64,000 nucleotides of DNA, taken from positions 558,001 through 622,000 of the forward strand of contig CAWJNX010000002.1 of the NCBI GenBank assembly GCA_963844395.1. The letters run 5' to 3'. This DNA is from VRUE01 sp963844395. Its GTDB lineage: Bacteria; Actinomycetota; Thermoleophilia; Solirubrobacterales; 70-9. The notes under the pieces are model-generated. The model was not told the DNA's origin. It saw only the letters and a program-made list of their open reading frames with translations, and did no database searches. Every line of letters starts with the position of its first letter. The first letter of the stretch is position 1. Below are positions 42,879 through 50,715 of this stretch, in pieces. The position numbers and the translations under genes are program-made.

Positions 42879-43202
42879 GCGCCGAGCGGCTCAGGGGGGC
42901 TGCTTCCGCCAAATGGAGCTAGCCGAACTCGAACCGGCGACCAGGATCGTGCTCAACGATGCCACGAACTGGCCCCTACCAAGTCGGCAAGGGCCGTCCT
43001 TAGCTTCCTCGTGGAGGATCTGCACCGCCGACCTGATCAGATTGTCAATGCCTTGATCGCCTCAGTGGCGACCTGTCGATCCCAGCTTCGATGTTCTCCC
43101 GTTGCGACTCCAATCGCCCTCAAATTTCCTTCCCTTTGGCCTTCCCTTCAGGCCTCTGCGGTCGAAGAAATGGCTATATAGCTGGCTTTCTGACTTCTGC
43201 AA
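42879..43202. other. no gene seen before the right att copy
   Basis: Only short shadow frames occur on both strands. Composition becomes more AT-rich toward 43100-43200 (runs such as CAAATTTCCTTCC), fitting the edge of an integrated element. Confidence 0.4.
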
Positions 43203-43251
43203 GTCGGTCTTTCAAGCCGAAGGTCGCGAGTTCGATTCTCGTCGGGCGCAT
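43203..43251 (+). repeat. att-like direct repeat, copy 2
   Basis: These 49 nt are identical to 12374-12422 (tRNA-Glu anticodon arm to 3' end). The flanking bases differ on both sides, so it is a precise boundary. No upstream tRNA half is present. It marks the right end of the newest insertion or the junction between two stacked elements. Confidence 0.88.
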
Positions 43252-43545
43252 CGCATTCAAGCCCAGCTCTGGAGCGAAATTTGGCTTTGGGGCTGGGTTT
43301 TCGCGTTGTGGGTTGGAGTATGGTGGGGAGGTCAGCGAAGGTCAATAAAGAGCTGCTTTTTGACCCTCTCCTTCCCTTCATCTTCCCTTTGAGCTGGGCT
43401 CAATTGCTCCGTTGACGAGTGCTCGTGGGGCACGTCCGCTTCTCGCCTCAGCATGATCGCACCCTTTGCCTGCGCGACCTGTCGCCAGCTCCCTGCTCTC
43501 GGTACGGCAGTCAAGTTACTTGGACTACGTTCCCGAAATGCCTGA

Positions 43546-43866
43546 TCAGCGAAAAAAGCCGGAAGCCTCGGTGCGCGCGGTGCCCCGACCCTGAGAGCGA
43601 CCGGGAGGCGCTGCGCGAACTGCGGGATTCGGGCAGCCCGCAAGGTCAAGGAGCTTGCTGAGCGCATACTCAGCGACGAGCCGTGGCGCACCTCACTACT
43701 TGGGGAACTGCTACCGGGCCTGCCGCTCAATCTTGGTGAGGACGAGAAAAACCAGGCCATTTCGCAGCAACCCGCCGATGCTTCCGACGCTCTTGATCCT
43801 CGGAAGCTCCAGCGGCGCCTCTCGGATGCCTTTGACGGTCGGGACAAGCTTCGCGCAAATTCGTGA
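43546..43866 (+). other. coding-like open frame without a start codon
   Basis: Frame 1 is open for 106 codons and reads GRRCANCGIRAARKVKELAERILSDEPWRTSLLGELLPGLPLNLGEDEKN... to TGA at 43864. It has a CxxC pair and protein-like composition. There is no ATG/GTG/TTG before the coding-like part, so it is either a remnant or needs a frame correction. It lies just before the methyltransferase and could be part of the defence module. The family is not recognised. Confidence 0.3.
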
Positions 43867-44017
43867 CGCGATCCGATGAAGAAAGGCCTCTGATGCGGCG
43901 AGAATCGAGCGCCGCCGCCTCCGCCGGCTGCACAGCACCCTGCAGTCGCTCTCCAGCGTCAGGTTGCTCTGAGAGGATGAGCGACATGTGCCGATGGATC
44001 GATGATGGCGTCTACCT

Positions 44018-45751
44018 ATGACTCCCGTTGCAGCGGAGATTCAAGAGCCGCTCTACGCACGCAGGCTTGGAGCTCGCGGTTCAAGGACGCCCATACGAGA
44101 TGAGGACCACGCTGAGCGCATAGGCGGTAGTGCACGCGCGATCCTTGGTGGGATTCCGAAGTGGTGGGAGGAAGTTGCCCTAGCTGCGGGTCTACGGGGT
44201 CGTTGGCTCGTAGTAGAGGAGGCGATTGAAGGTCTCGCACCGCCTCTCGCCACAAGTAAGCCGGCAGATCTAACAGGCCTAACTGGCTTTGACCTGGGGG
44301 CCCGTTACGCAGCCTCGCTAAGTGAGGTTATTCGTTCCCGTCATGGACGCCACTACACGCCAGAGCCGCTCGCTCAGTATCTCTGGAAATTAGCGAGACT
44401 TTCCCTCGGCCAGCGACGGCCGGATAATCCCTTGCCGGGGCTTGTCTCGGATCCAGCCTGCGGCAGTGGTGCCCTCTTGTTGCCACCACTGCGTCAGCAC
44501 CTTCGGGCTTTGGCGGGGGCAGATCCACGAATAACCCTTGCCAAGCTGCCGCAACTTATAAAAGGCATCGATTCCGACCCCGCGGCAACTTGGATAACTA
44601 ATATCGTCCTTGCGGCCGAGCTGCTACCGCTAGTTGCACGCATTCCTAATTCCAGGCGACGCCCTCTTCCAATCTTGGCCCATGTGGGCGACGGTTTGTC
44701 ACCAACAGCCACCCGTTCGCGAGTGGTTGTTATGAATCCTCCATATGGGCGCGTTCGACTCGATAGGGCCGAACGCGCACGTTGGGAGAAGTATCTTTAT
44801 GGGCACGCCAACTTGTACTCGCTGTTCTTGGCATCCGGACTCGAGCGGCTGGATGACAAGGGCGTCCTTGCGGCGCTTGTACCCACTTCATTTTTGGCCG
44901 GACGCTACTTTGCGTCTTTACGGACCGAACTGGGTCAACAGGTCTCGTTGCGAGATCTTACTTTCGTTGAGGAGCGCGGAGGTGTGTTTAACGGTGTGCT
45001 TCAGGAGACTTGTCTTGCTACGTTTACGCGCCGCCGGATCCAGCGCACCTCAATAGCTTCCGCAAACGGTCGCATCACGAAGGTCGCAAAAGTCTCCTCT
45101 CCGCGTAGTGATCGCCCTTGGGTTCTCCCGCGGCGGGCCGATGATGCGCATGTTGCTGCTGCGGCGGCAGATATGCCGCTCACCCTTCGGTCTACTGGTT
45201 GGAAAGTCAGCACCGGTCCTCTCGTATGGAACCGTTGACGCGCTGATCTGGGCAATCGCCGCCAAAAAGCAAGTGCACCGGTCCTTTGGGCGGCCGATCT
45301 CGATGGCGGTCAATTGCATCGTGATCCCGCGAAAGACAGCTTGAGATGGTTAGCGCTTCGAGGCAGCGACCCGACCGTGATGCTGCTGAGAGAACCTGCG
45401 ATCCTTGTTCAGAGGACCACGTCTCCTGAGCAGCAGCGACGCCTAGTTTGTGTCGAGCTTTCCTCGGGCCTACTGCGAGAGTGGGGGGGGAAGATTGTTG
45501 TTGAGAATCACGTGAATATCCTTCGGCCGGAGGCTCCAACTCACCTGCTGTCGCATTCTGCTCTAACCGCGTTGCTTTCGACGCGAACTATTGATCGCCT
45601 AATGCGCTGTATCAGTGGGTCGGTTGCGGTGAGTGCGTATGAGCTCGAATCGCTACCGCTGCCGGATGCCACCATTCTTAGGGCTTGGGAGGATCTGCGC
45701 GGGGACGAGCTGGAGCGCGCGGTCGCCATGACCTACCAACCCAACCACTAG
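44018..45751 (+). pseudogene. Type II N6-adenine DNA methyltransferase with an in-frame TGA
   Basis: Frame 2 is coding-like from ATG 44018 to TAG 45751 (577 codons) except for TGA at 45236-45238. Before the stop lie motif X/I (GRHYTPEPLAQYLWKLA, DPACGSG at 145-151) and motif IV (NPPYG at 240-244). After it the frame continues without a shift (RADLGNRRQKASAPVLWAADLDGG, AILVQRTTSPEQQRRLVCVEL, ISGSVAVSAYELESLPLP), the target-recognition side of Eco57I-like enzymes. A CGA to TGA change would explain it. If real, the enzyme is cut to 406 residues and probably inactive, or the stop is read through. AT-richer codon use than the core genes suggests transfer. Confidence 0.8.
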
Positions 45752-45756
45752 GTCCC

Positions 45757-46866
45757 TTGCGAACCTTGCCGGCATACGAGGAATGCGTAGAGCGCTTGGA
45801 GCTGGTCTTTCCACGCGCCGCGTTTGACACCGTACTATCGAATCCGTTAGCGGCTTGGGCCGTCGCCTCAATGATCTATATCGATGCGGTCGTGCCGGCG
45901 GTGGGTGAACTTCCAGGCGAAGTCACTTGGGCACGCCCGACGATGATTCTGTGGATGTCCGATGAGGCTTACGACCGCAACGACTTTACTTTTCGATCTG
46001 AATGGGCCAAGGCAGCGTTGCGAGGGAAGCAAAGAGTCTCCGGTTTGCTCGATTCCTGGGAGCTACCTTTTAATCCAAAATACGGAGACAACAGCCGGGA
46101 GACGTTGCGCGACGAGACGTTTCCTCGATGGCTCGACGAGGGCGCGATGCGGGTCAAGCCTGGCGTTAAGACTAGTAGTCCTCAGCCCCGCTGGGCCCTA
46201 ACGGACGCTTTTGCAGATCTATTTGAGCCCGGCCTCTCCGAATCGGTTGTTTTGGAACGTGTAGAAGCCTTCCGGGAAAACCATATGAGTCCGGGTGGCA
46301 AAGTCAAAGCAGTGGTTGCACGCGAACGTGGTGAGAAAACACATGCGGTTGATGTGGGGCTGCCTGATGGGACCGTTCGACACCTTGAACCGGGCGAGAC
46401 CTCAGTGATCCTCAAGGGTGTAATTGAGCAATGGGCGCCTGTTCGGCTTAACGACGCTGTTGTCTTGAGCATTTCTGAGCCTGGCGACAAGATTTACACT
46501 GCAGACTCGGCAGTGATGCAGCGTTTGGGTATCGTGATCGATGCAGCGACTCTCCTTCCCGACGCGCTCCTTGTTGATATCGGATCGGTTCCACCTGCGT
46601 TTTGGGTAGTTGAGGCTGTTGCTTCTGATGGGCCTATAGATGAGGACCGTAAGCGTTCTCTACTGCGGTGGGCTGCCAAACAGCGTATTCCCGAAGATTC
46701 GTGTTACTTCCTTACTGCATTTGGCTCACGAAATGCTGCACCAGCCAAAAGGCGACTCAAGGACCTCGCAACTGGGACCTTTGCGTGGTACGCGGACGAG
46801 CCTACACACGAGATGGCCTGGTACGAGCTTTCGTTGGGGCACGGCAGATCTCTGAGGGAATGGTGA
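45757..46866 (+). CDS. BsuBI/PstI-family Type II restriction endonuclease
   Basis: The 369 residues from the TTG at 45757, 5 nt after the methyltransferase stop, end in the BsuBI/PstI nuclease domain: LLVDIGSVPPAFWVVEAVASDGPIDEDRKRSLLRWAAKQRIPEDSCYFLTAFGSR and ATGTFAWYADEP. The probable catalytic acids are Asp274 and Glu286. Residues 1-230 form the N-terminal helical domain of the family. PstI and BsuBI cut CTGCAG, but the specificity of this protein is unknown. It pairs with the methyltransferase immediately upstream in a classic restriction-modification operon. Confidence 0.88.
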   Translation: MRTLPAYEECVERLELVFPRAAFDTVLSNPLAAWAVASMIYIDAVVPAVGELPGEVTWARPTMILWMSDEAYDRNDFTFRSEWAKAALRGKQRVSGLLDSWELPFNPKYGDNSRETLRDETFPRWLDEGAMRVKPGVKTSSPQPRWALTDAFADLFEPGLSESVVLERVEAFRENHMSPGGKVKAVVARERGEKTHAVDVGLPDGTVRHLEPGETSVILKGVIEQWAPVRLNDAVVLSISEPGDKIYTADSAVMQRLGIVIDAATLLPDALLVDIGSVPPAFWVVEAVASDGPIDEDRKRSLLRWAAKQRIPEDSCYFLTAFGSRNAAPAKRRLKDLATGTFAWYADEPTHEMAWYELSLGHGRSLREW

Positions 46867-46944
46867 AGGACGATCAATCCATGCATTCACGCGAGTGCCC
46901 CGTCCTTTAACGACAAGGTTGCGGTTCGCCTGTCGTCGGACTGC

Positions 46945-48735
46945 TTAAGCTGAGCCAACGACGGCGAACTCCGCGCCAACCGACTGACAGTTCGCTGCAA
47001 CGCCGTTCAAGAGAGTGTCAAGACGCCTTAGTCGCGCTAGCTGAGGATGGTTTCCGTCTGCACGCACCTGATCAAGAAGTGGCCGGCGTACGTGTGGTTG
47101 GACGATCACCATCCGGCGGCGCACGTTGCTTCCGACTGCGTCGAGCTGCTCGATGAACTGCTCTCGGCTTCGCGACACCCCGTCTTCCCATGCTAGGAGG
47201 TTCAGCTCTTCTGGGAATCCACTGCCCAACAAGTTCCCGCTCGCCAAGATTGAATCGAGGTGGCGGAGATTCTTGACCGCCTGAGCGCAGACCGTCTCAT
47301 AAGGGGCGACGGCAATCTCCCGGGCGGCACTGGCTGAGTGGGCAGCCTTGGCATGAATCAACGTAAGCGTCGGGGCGGTTTCAGTGAGATCTAGATGGAG
47401 GAAGTCGGCCGTCTCCCCTGGGCGGTCATCGCAGACAAGCCAGCTACGCGCACCTTCGACCCCGGCCCCAGTGGGCCATTGGCTGTATATCCAGCTGAAT
47501 AGTGAGCGATCAGCGTCACCGATGGCCTGGATTCCAGCCTGAGGCTTCTCGCGGTCAACTTCCCAGCCATCATCAAAGCTCCATTTCCAGCCCATGAACG
47601 GTAGATCGCGGTGGCGCATTGCGAAGACCTGGCGGTCCTGAACTGAGTGCCCCGACTCAAAGTTAACCGTTACAGACTCTGGGTTTCGCAAGCTATCCAT
47701 GACCTGGGCGAACTCCTCGACATGCTCAGGGTCAGCCGTTCCCGAGAAAAAGCTCTCGATCTCACCGCCAGCGGCGATGAACTCCAGCTCTATCTGCCCA
47801 AGAATTTCTCCAGCTCGATAAACAGTGGCCTTGAGCGAGGTTCCTTCCGATTCGGTCACCTGAAACGTCGTAGCGAAGGCGAGCTTCTCCATTGCGGCCA
47901 AGGTGTCGGCCTCGTGGGAATCGAGCACCGGTCCTGCGATCAGTAGCTCGGGTGGAGTGATCGCGACCTCATAGGCACCCTCAACGCCGGAAAGATCATT
48001 CTGCGCCGTTGCGAGGACCGGTAGTGGCTCAAGACTGGATCCCTCGGCTGTTGCAAGCGTCTGAAGGATTGCGACGATGGACCTCTCGAAGTCAGCGCGA
48101 TCCGTAGAGGTAGATACCCAAACTCTGGACTCATCCACAGCGAAGCCCATGACGTCGCCAATGTCCGCATTGTCAGGCTCGGCTCGGATCGCGGTATAGC
48201 GGTAGGTCTGATCCGCAAGCGGGTCCAGAGCACTTCCGAGATCGCGGCCGCTGATGACTTTTGCGTCGGCCTTGAAGTCGGTCGAATGGTGGGTACCTCG
48301 GAGCCACAACGTCCGGGCGCGGCCTTTCACGAAAGCAGCCTTTAACTCTCCGGCAGCCCCAAAGCGCAATGGGCCAAGGTCTCCTTTTTGCAGAGCTTTC
48401 TTGACGGCGCCTTTCTTTGACGTCTCGGTGAGATGGATTGCGATCCAGTTCTCCACTCGAACCACTAGCGCGAGATGATTCACCCTGTCGAGAATGGGCT
48501 CGGTTGACCAAGCCACCGGTCGCCGAACCTCGTAGTGAACGAAGGATATTTCGACCGGTTCGGTGTCATTTCCGACGGCGACCACGCGTCGAGATGCATC
48601 CCCCTGCTTGACCTTCAGAACTTTTCGTAGTTTCAGCAGAATCTGCCTTGCGCTCCGGTCGCTGCCGTCGTGCAATCGGGCCACGAATATCGATTTAAAA
48701 GGCTTTAGATTGTCGAGAGTCAGATTTGCCGACAT
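46945..48735 (-). CDS. uncharacterised 596-aa defence-neighbourhood protein, possible nuclease-like C-terminus
   Basis: No family is recognised. The N-terminal 400 residues are mixed alpha/beta. From about 380 the pattern changes: WSFDDGWEVDREKPQAGIQAIG, then SWLVCDD, ETADFLHLD (Asp444), and LIHAKAAHSA (His461-x-Lys463). An Asp followed 17 residues later by (E/Q/H)-x-K is the spacing of PD-(D/E)XK-type nucleases. The HaKA element followed by a helix with QAVKNLRHLD is a known look of nuclease ends in phage-defence proteins. It converges with the restriction operon, 78 nt between stops, and is a good candidate third component. The ATG at 48735 is the natural start. Confidence 0.6.
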   Translation of the reverse strand: MSANLTLDNLKPFKSIFVARLHDGSDRSARQILLKLRKVLKVKQGDASRRVVAVGNDTEPVEISFVHYEVRRPVAWSTEPILDRVNHLALVVRVENWIAIHLTETSKKGAVKKALQKGDLGPLRFGAAGELKAAFVKGRARTLWLRGTHHSTDFKADAKVISGRDLGSALDPLADQTYRYTAIRAEPDNADIGDVMGFAVDESRVWVSTSTDRADFERSIVAILQTLATAEGSSLEPLPVLATAQNDLSGVEGAYEVAITPPELLIAGPVLDSHEADTLAAMEKLAFATTFQVTESEGTSLKATVYRAGEILGQIELEFIAAGGEIESFFSGTADPEHVEEFAQVMDSLRNPESVTVNFESGHSVQDRQVFAMRHRDLPFMGWKWSFDDGWEVDREKPQAGIQAIGDADRSLFSWIYSQWPTGAGVEGARSWLVCDDRPGETADFLHLDLTETAPTLTLIHAKAAHSASAAREIAVAPYETVCAQAVKNLRHLDSILASGNLLGSGFPEELNLLAWEDGVSRSREQFIEQLDAVGSNVRRRMVIVQPHVRRPLLDQVRADGNHPQLARLRRLDTLLNGVAANCQSVGAEFAVVGSA

Positions 48736-49031
48736 TACTGACGTGCTCCCTGCCGTTGTCGAATCGGCCGTGTCCCCAACCTTTATGCACGATACAGGTC
48801 ACCTTGAGGTACAGAGCAATTCAGCCTCCTCTGCGAAAAGAGAAGTCAAATTCCTCCCCCAGTCAGATAGCAGCCCAAACGGCCACACCAAGCGCCCCCC
48901 GTCTGTCAATCCGGAGGAGCTTCGCTCTCTAGGCCGTTGGAAAGCGACCGATTCAGCGCCGGCCTCTGGGATCCGCTTCCGGACGCCAGTGGGTTGCCGC
49001 CTGGCCAGGGATCGGCGGTGGGGCAAACCCC

Positions 49032-49469
49032 TTAGCCGATCTTCTCCGCCAGCTCGATGATGATCCCCTCGGGGCCGCGGACGTAGCAGAGCCGGTAGCT
49101 GTTCTCGTAGCGCACCAGCTCGCCGACGAGCTCGGTGCCGCGGGCTTGTAGGCCGGCGACTACGGCGTCGATGTCCTCGACGAGGAAGGAGAGATGGCGG
49201 AGGCCTGGGGTGTTCGAGGGTGCGTGCGGGTCGCCGCCTTGGGTCGGCGGCGAGTGGAACTCCACCAGCTCGATTTCTACGTCCCCGTCCGGGGTTCGCA
49301 GCATCGCTAACTCAGCCTTGGTCCCTTCGAGCGCGATGATGCGGTCTACCAGCTCGCCCTCGACCTGGCCCTTGCCTCCCGGCTCAAGTCCGAGCTGGAC
49401 GAAGAATTCGATGGCGGCCACCAGGTCGTCGACCACGATCCCGACGTGTTCCATCTTTTTGATCGCCAT
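49032..49469 (-). CDS. VOC-family (glyoxalase-like) protein
   Basis: The 145-residue protein starts MAIKKMEHVGIVVDDLVAAIEFF and has two betaalphabetabetabeta modules with the metal-site pattern HVGIVV, ELVEFH, GLRHLSFLV and IIELAEK. This resembles the methylmalonyl-CoA epimerase-type VOC group, which uses H, E and E/H ligands. The substrate is not evident. The longer in-frame extension upstream of the ATG is non-coding. It lies in the island between the unknown protein and the toxin-antitoxin pair. Confidence 0.88.
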   Translation of the reverse strand: MAIKKMEHVGIVVDDLVAAIEFFVQLGLEPGGKGQVEGELVDRIIALEGTKAELAMLRTPDGDVEIELVEFHSPPTQGGDPHAPSNTPGLRHLSFLVEDIDAVVAGLQARGTELVGELVRYENSYRLCYVRGPEGIIIELAEKIG

Positions 49470-49639
49470 TTGCTCGATGGTAGGGAGGCCAGCTACCTGA
49501 CGGTCGCATTTTGGGTCGCATCGCCGCGGCAATTCCGCTGCCCGTGTGGAGGATCGGCGTCCTTTCAATTCGACGGCTACCGACTGCGTCCAGCGTGGTG
49601 GACTGGACTCGATCCGGTCGATCAGGGACGATGTGAGCG

Positions 49640-50095
49640 ATGGTTGTTGTCGATGAGCAATCGCGCGTCCCGCCGCTCGATCAAGCGGCGCTGGATCGGC
49701 TAAGGGACGCTCTCGATCGTGAGGGCGTGGTCGCCGCGATGCTGATCGGCTCGCAGGCGCGCGGCAATCCGGGTCCACTGTCTGATGTCGATATCGCGGT
49801 CTGGCATGACCCCAAGCTAGATTCTCGCGCTCGCTTCGACCTTCAGCTGAGCCTTGCCGGCGATGCGGGTCGTGCTTTGGGCACCGAGGAGATCGATCTC
49901 GTCATGCTCAACCAAGCCCCCCCGCTGATGCGACACCGTGCCATGCGTGAGGCTAAGCGCCTCGTTGAGCGCGACCATGACGAGCGGGTTCGGCTGGAGA
50001 CCCGGACGATTCTCGACTACCTCGACACCGCGCCGTTGCGCGCAGAGCTTGGTCGCGGAGTGCGGCGGCGGATGGCGGAAGGCCGCTTTGGTTGA
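49640..50095 (+). CDS. mntA: MntA-type nucleotidyltransferase antitoxin
   Basis: The 151-residue protein has the minimal nucleotidyltransferase motif IGSQARGNPGPLSDVDIAVW (GSx10DxD; Asp49 and Asp51) and a C-terminal helical region. MntA antitoxins neutralise HepT by adding AMP to its Tyr. The downstream HEPN gene begins before this one ends, in the usual MNT-HEPN order. Confidence 0.88.
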   Translation: MVVVDEQSRVPPLDQAALDRLRDALDREGVVAAMLIGSQARGNPGPLSDVDIAVWHDPKLDSRARFDLQLSLAGDAGRALGTEEIDLVMLNQAPPLMRHRAMREAKRLVERDHDERVRLETRTILDYLDTAPLRAELGRGVRRRMAEGRFG

Positions 50096-50522
50096 CGTTG
50101 AGCAGGTTGAGAACCGCCTCGAGCGGCTGGAGGGGATGCTCGAGCGCTTGGAGGATGTCCGCGATGCTGGCGAAGAGGCCTACCTGGTCAACGCCCAGCA
50201 ACGCCTTGCGACCGAACGCCTGCTTCAGCTCTCGATTCAGATCTGCATTGACTTAGCGGCTCAGGTCGTCAGCGAGCAGTCCGCCCCGCCTCCGTCGAGC
50301 TATTCGGACATGTTCAAGATCCTTGGCGACAAGGGTGTCATTTCAGCCGAGATCGCGGAGCGGCTTGGCAACGCCGCCAGGCAGCGCAATTTGCTTGTGC
50401 ATCTCTACATGGAGATCGATGACCGAGCGGTGTTCGCCTCGTTGGCATTCCTCGATGACCTTCGCGAGTTCGCCACGACGGTTGACCGCTTGGCACACTC
50501 CTCCGAAGATTCAGTTCACTGA
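50088..50522 (+). CDS. hepT: HepT-type HEPN-domain toxin
   Basis: The frame from TTG 50088 (8-nt overlap with mntA) encodes 144 residues, nearly all helical. The active site is RNLLVHLY at residues 100-107, exactly the Rx4HxY motif of HepT (Arg100, His105, Tyr107). HEPN toxins cut RNA; AMPylation of Tyr107 by MntA silences them. The start is inferred because no ATG fits; an internal codon cannot be ruled out. The pair probably stabilises the island. Confidence 0.85.
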   Translation: MVDVEQVENRLERLEGMLERLEDVRDAGEEAYLVNAQQRLATERLLQLSIQICIDLAAQVVSEQSAPPPSSYSDMFKILGDKGVISAEIAERLGNAARQRNLLVHLYMEIDDRAVFASLAFLDDLREFATTVDRLAHSSEDSVH

Positions 50523-50628
50523 CCTTCGGTCGAACCGATTGCGACTGTCAAGTCGCATATCGATCACATAACCGCCGCAATCTCGCTCCTCGTGGGGACG
50601 GGCCCCTGTCCTTTCAATCTGGAGGAAT

Positions 50629-50706
50629 CGCTCAAATGAGCGGATGAGGGGCCGGCCCGCCCTCCGAGTCACATCGCGGCCACACAGTGCTTGACCAAAG
50701 TAGAAT
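50629..50706 (+). promoter_or_regulatory. palindrome and promoter of the secreted repeat protein
   Basis: CGCTCA-AA-TGAGCG (50629-50642) is a 6-bp-arm dyad. TAGAAT at 50701-50706 lies 9 nt before the ATG at 50716, the same -10 to ATG arrangement as at 24711. A -35 hexamer at 17 nt is not clear. Confidence 0.4.
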
Positions 50707-50715
50707 CTCCTGATC

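Noticed and set aside
12600..43250. Complete prophage
   Set aside because: No capsid, terminase, portal, tail or lysis genes occur between the att copies; only an integrase remnant and an mIHF-type gene suggest mobility.
44018..46866. BREX PglX or Type I restriction system
   Set aside because: The partner is a BsuBI/PstI endonuclease, and no pglZ, brxC, hsdR or hsdS gene is present.
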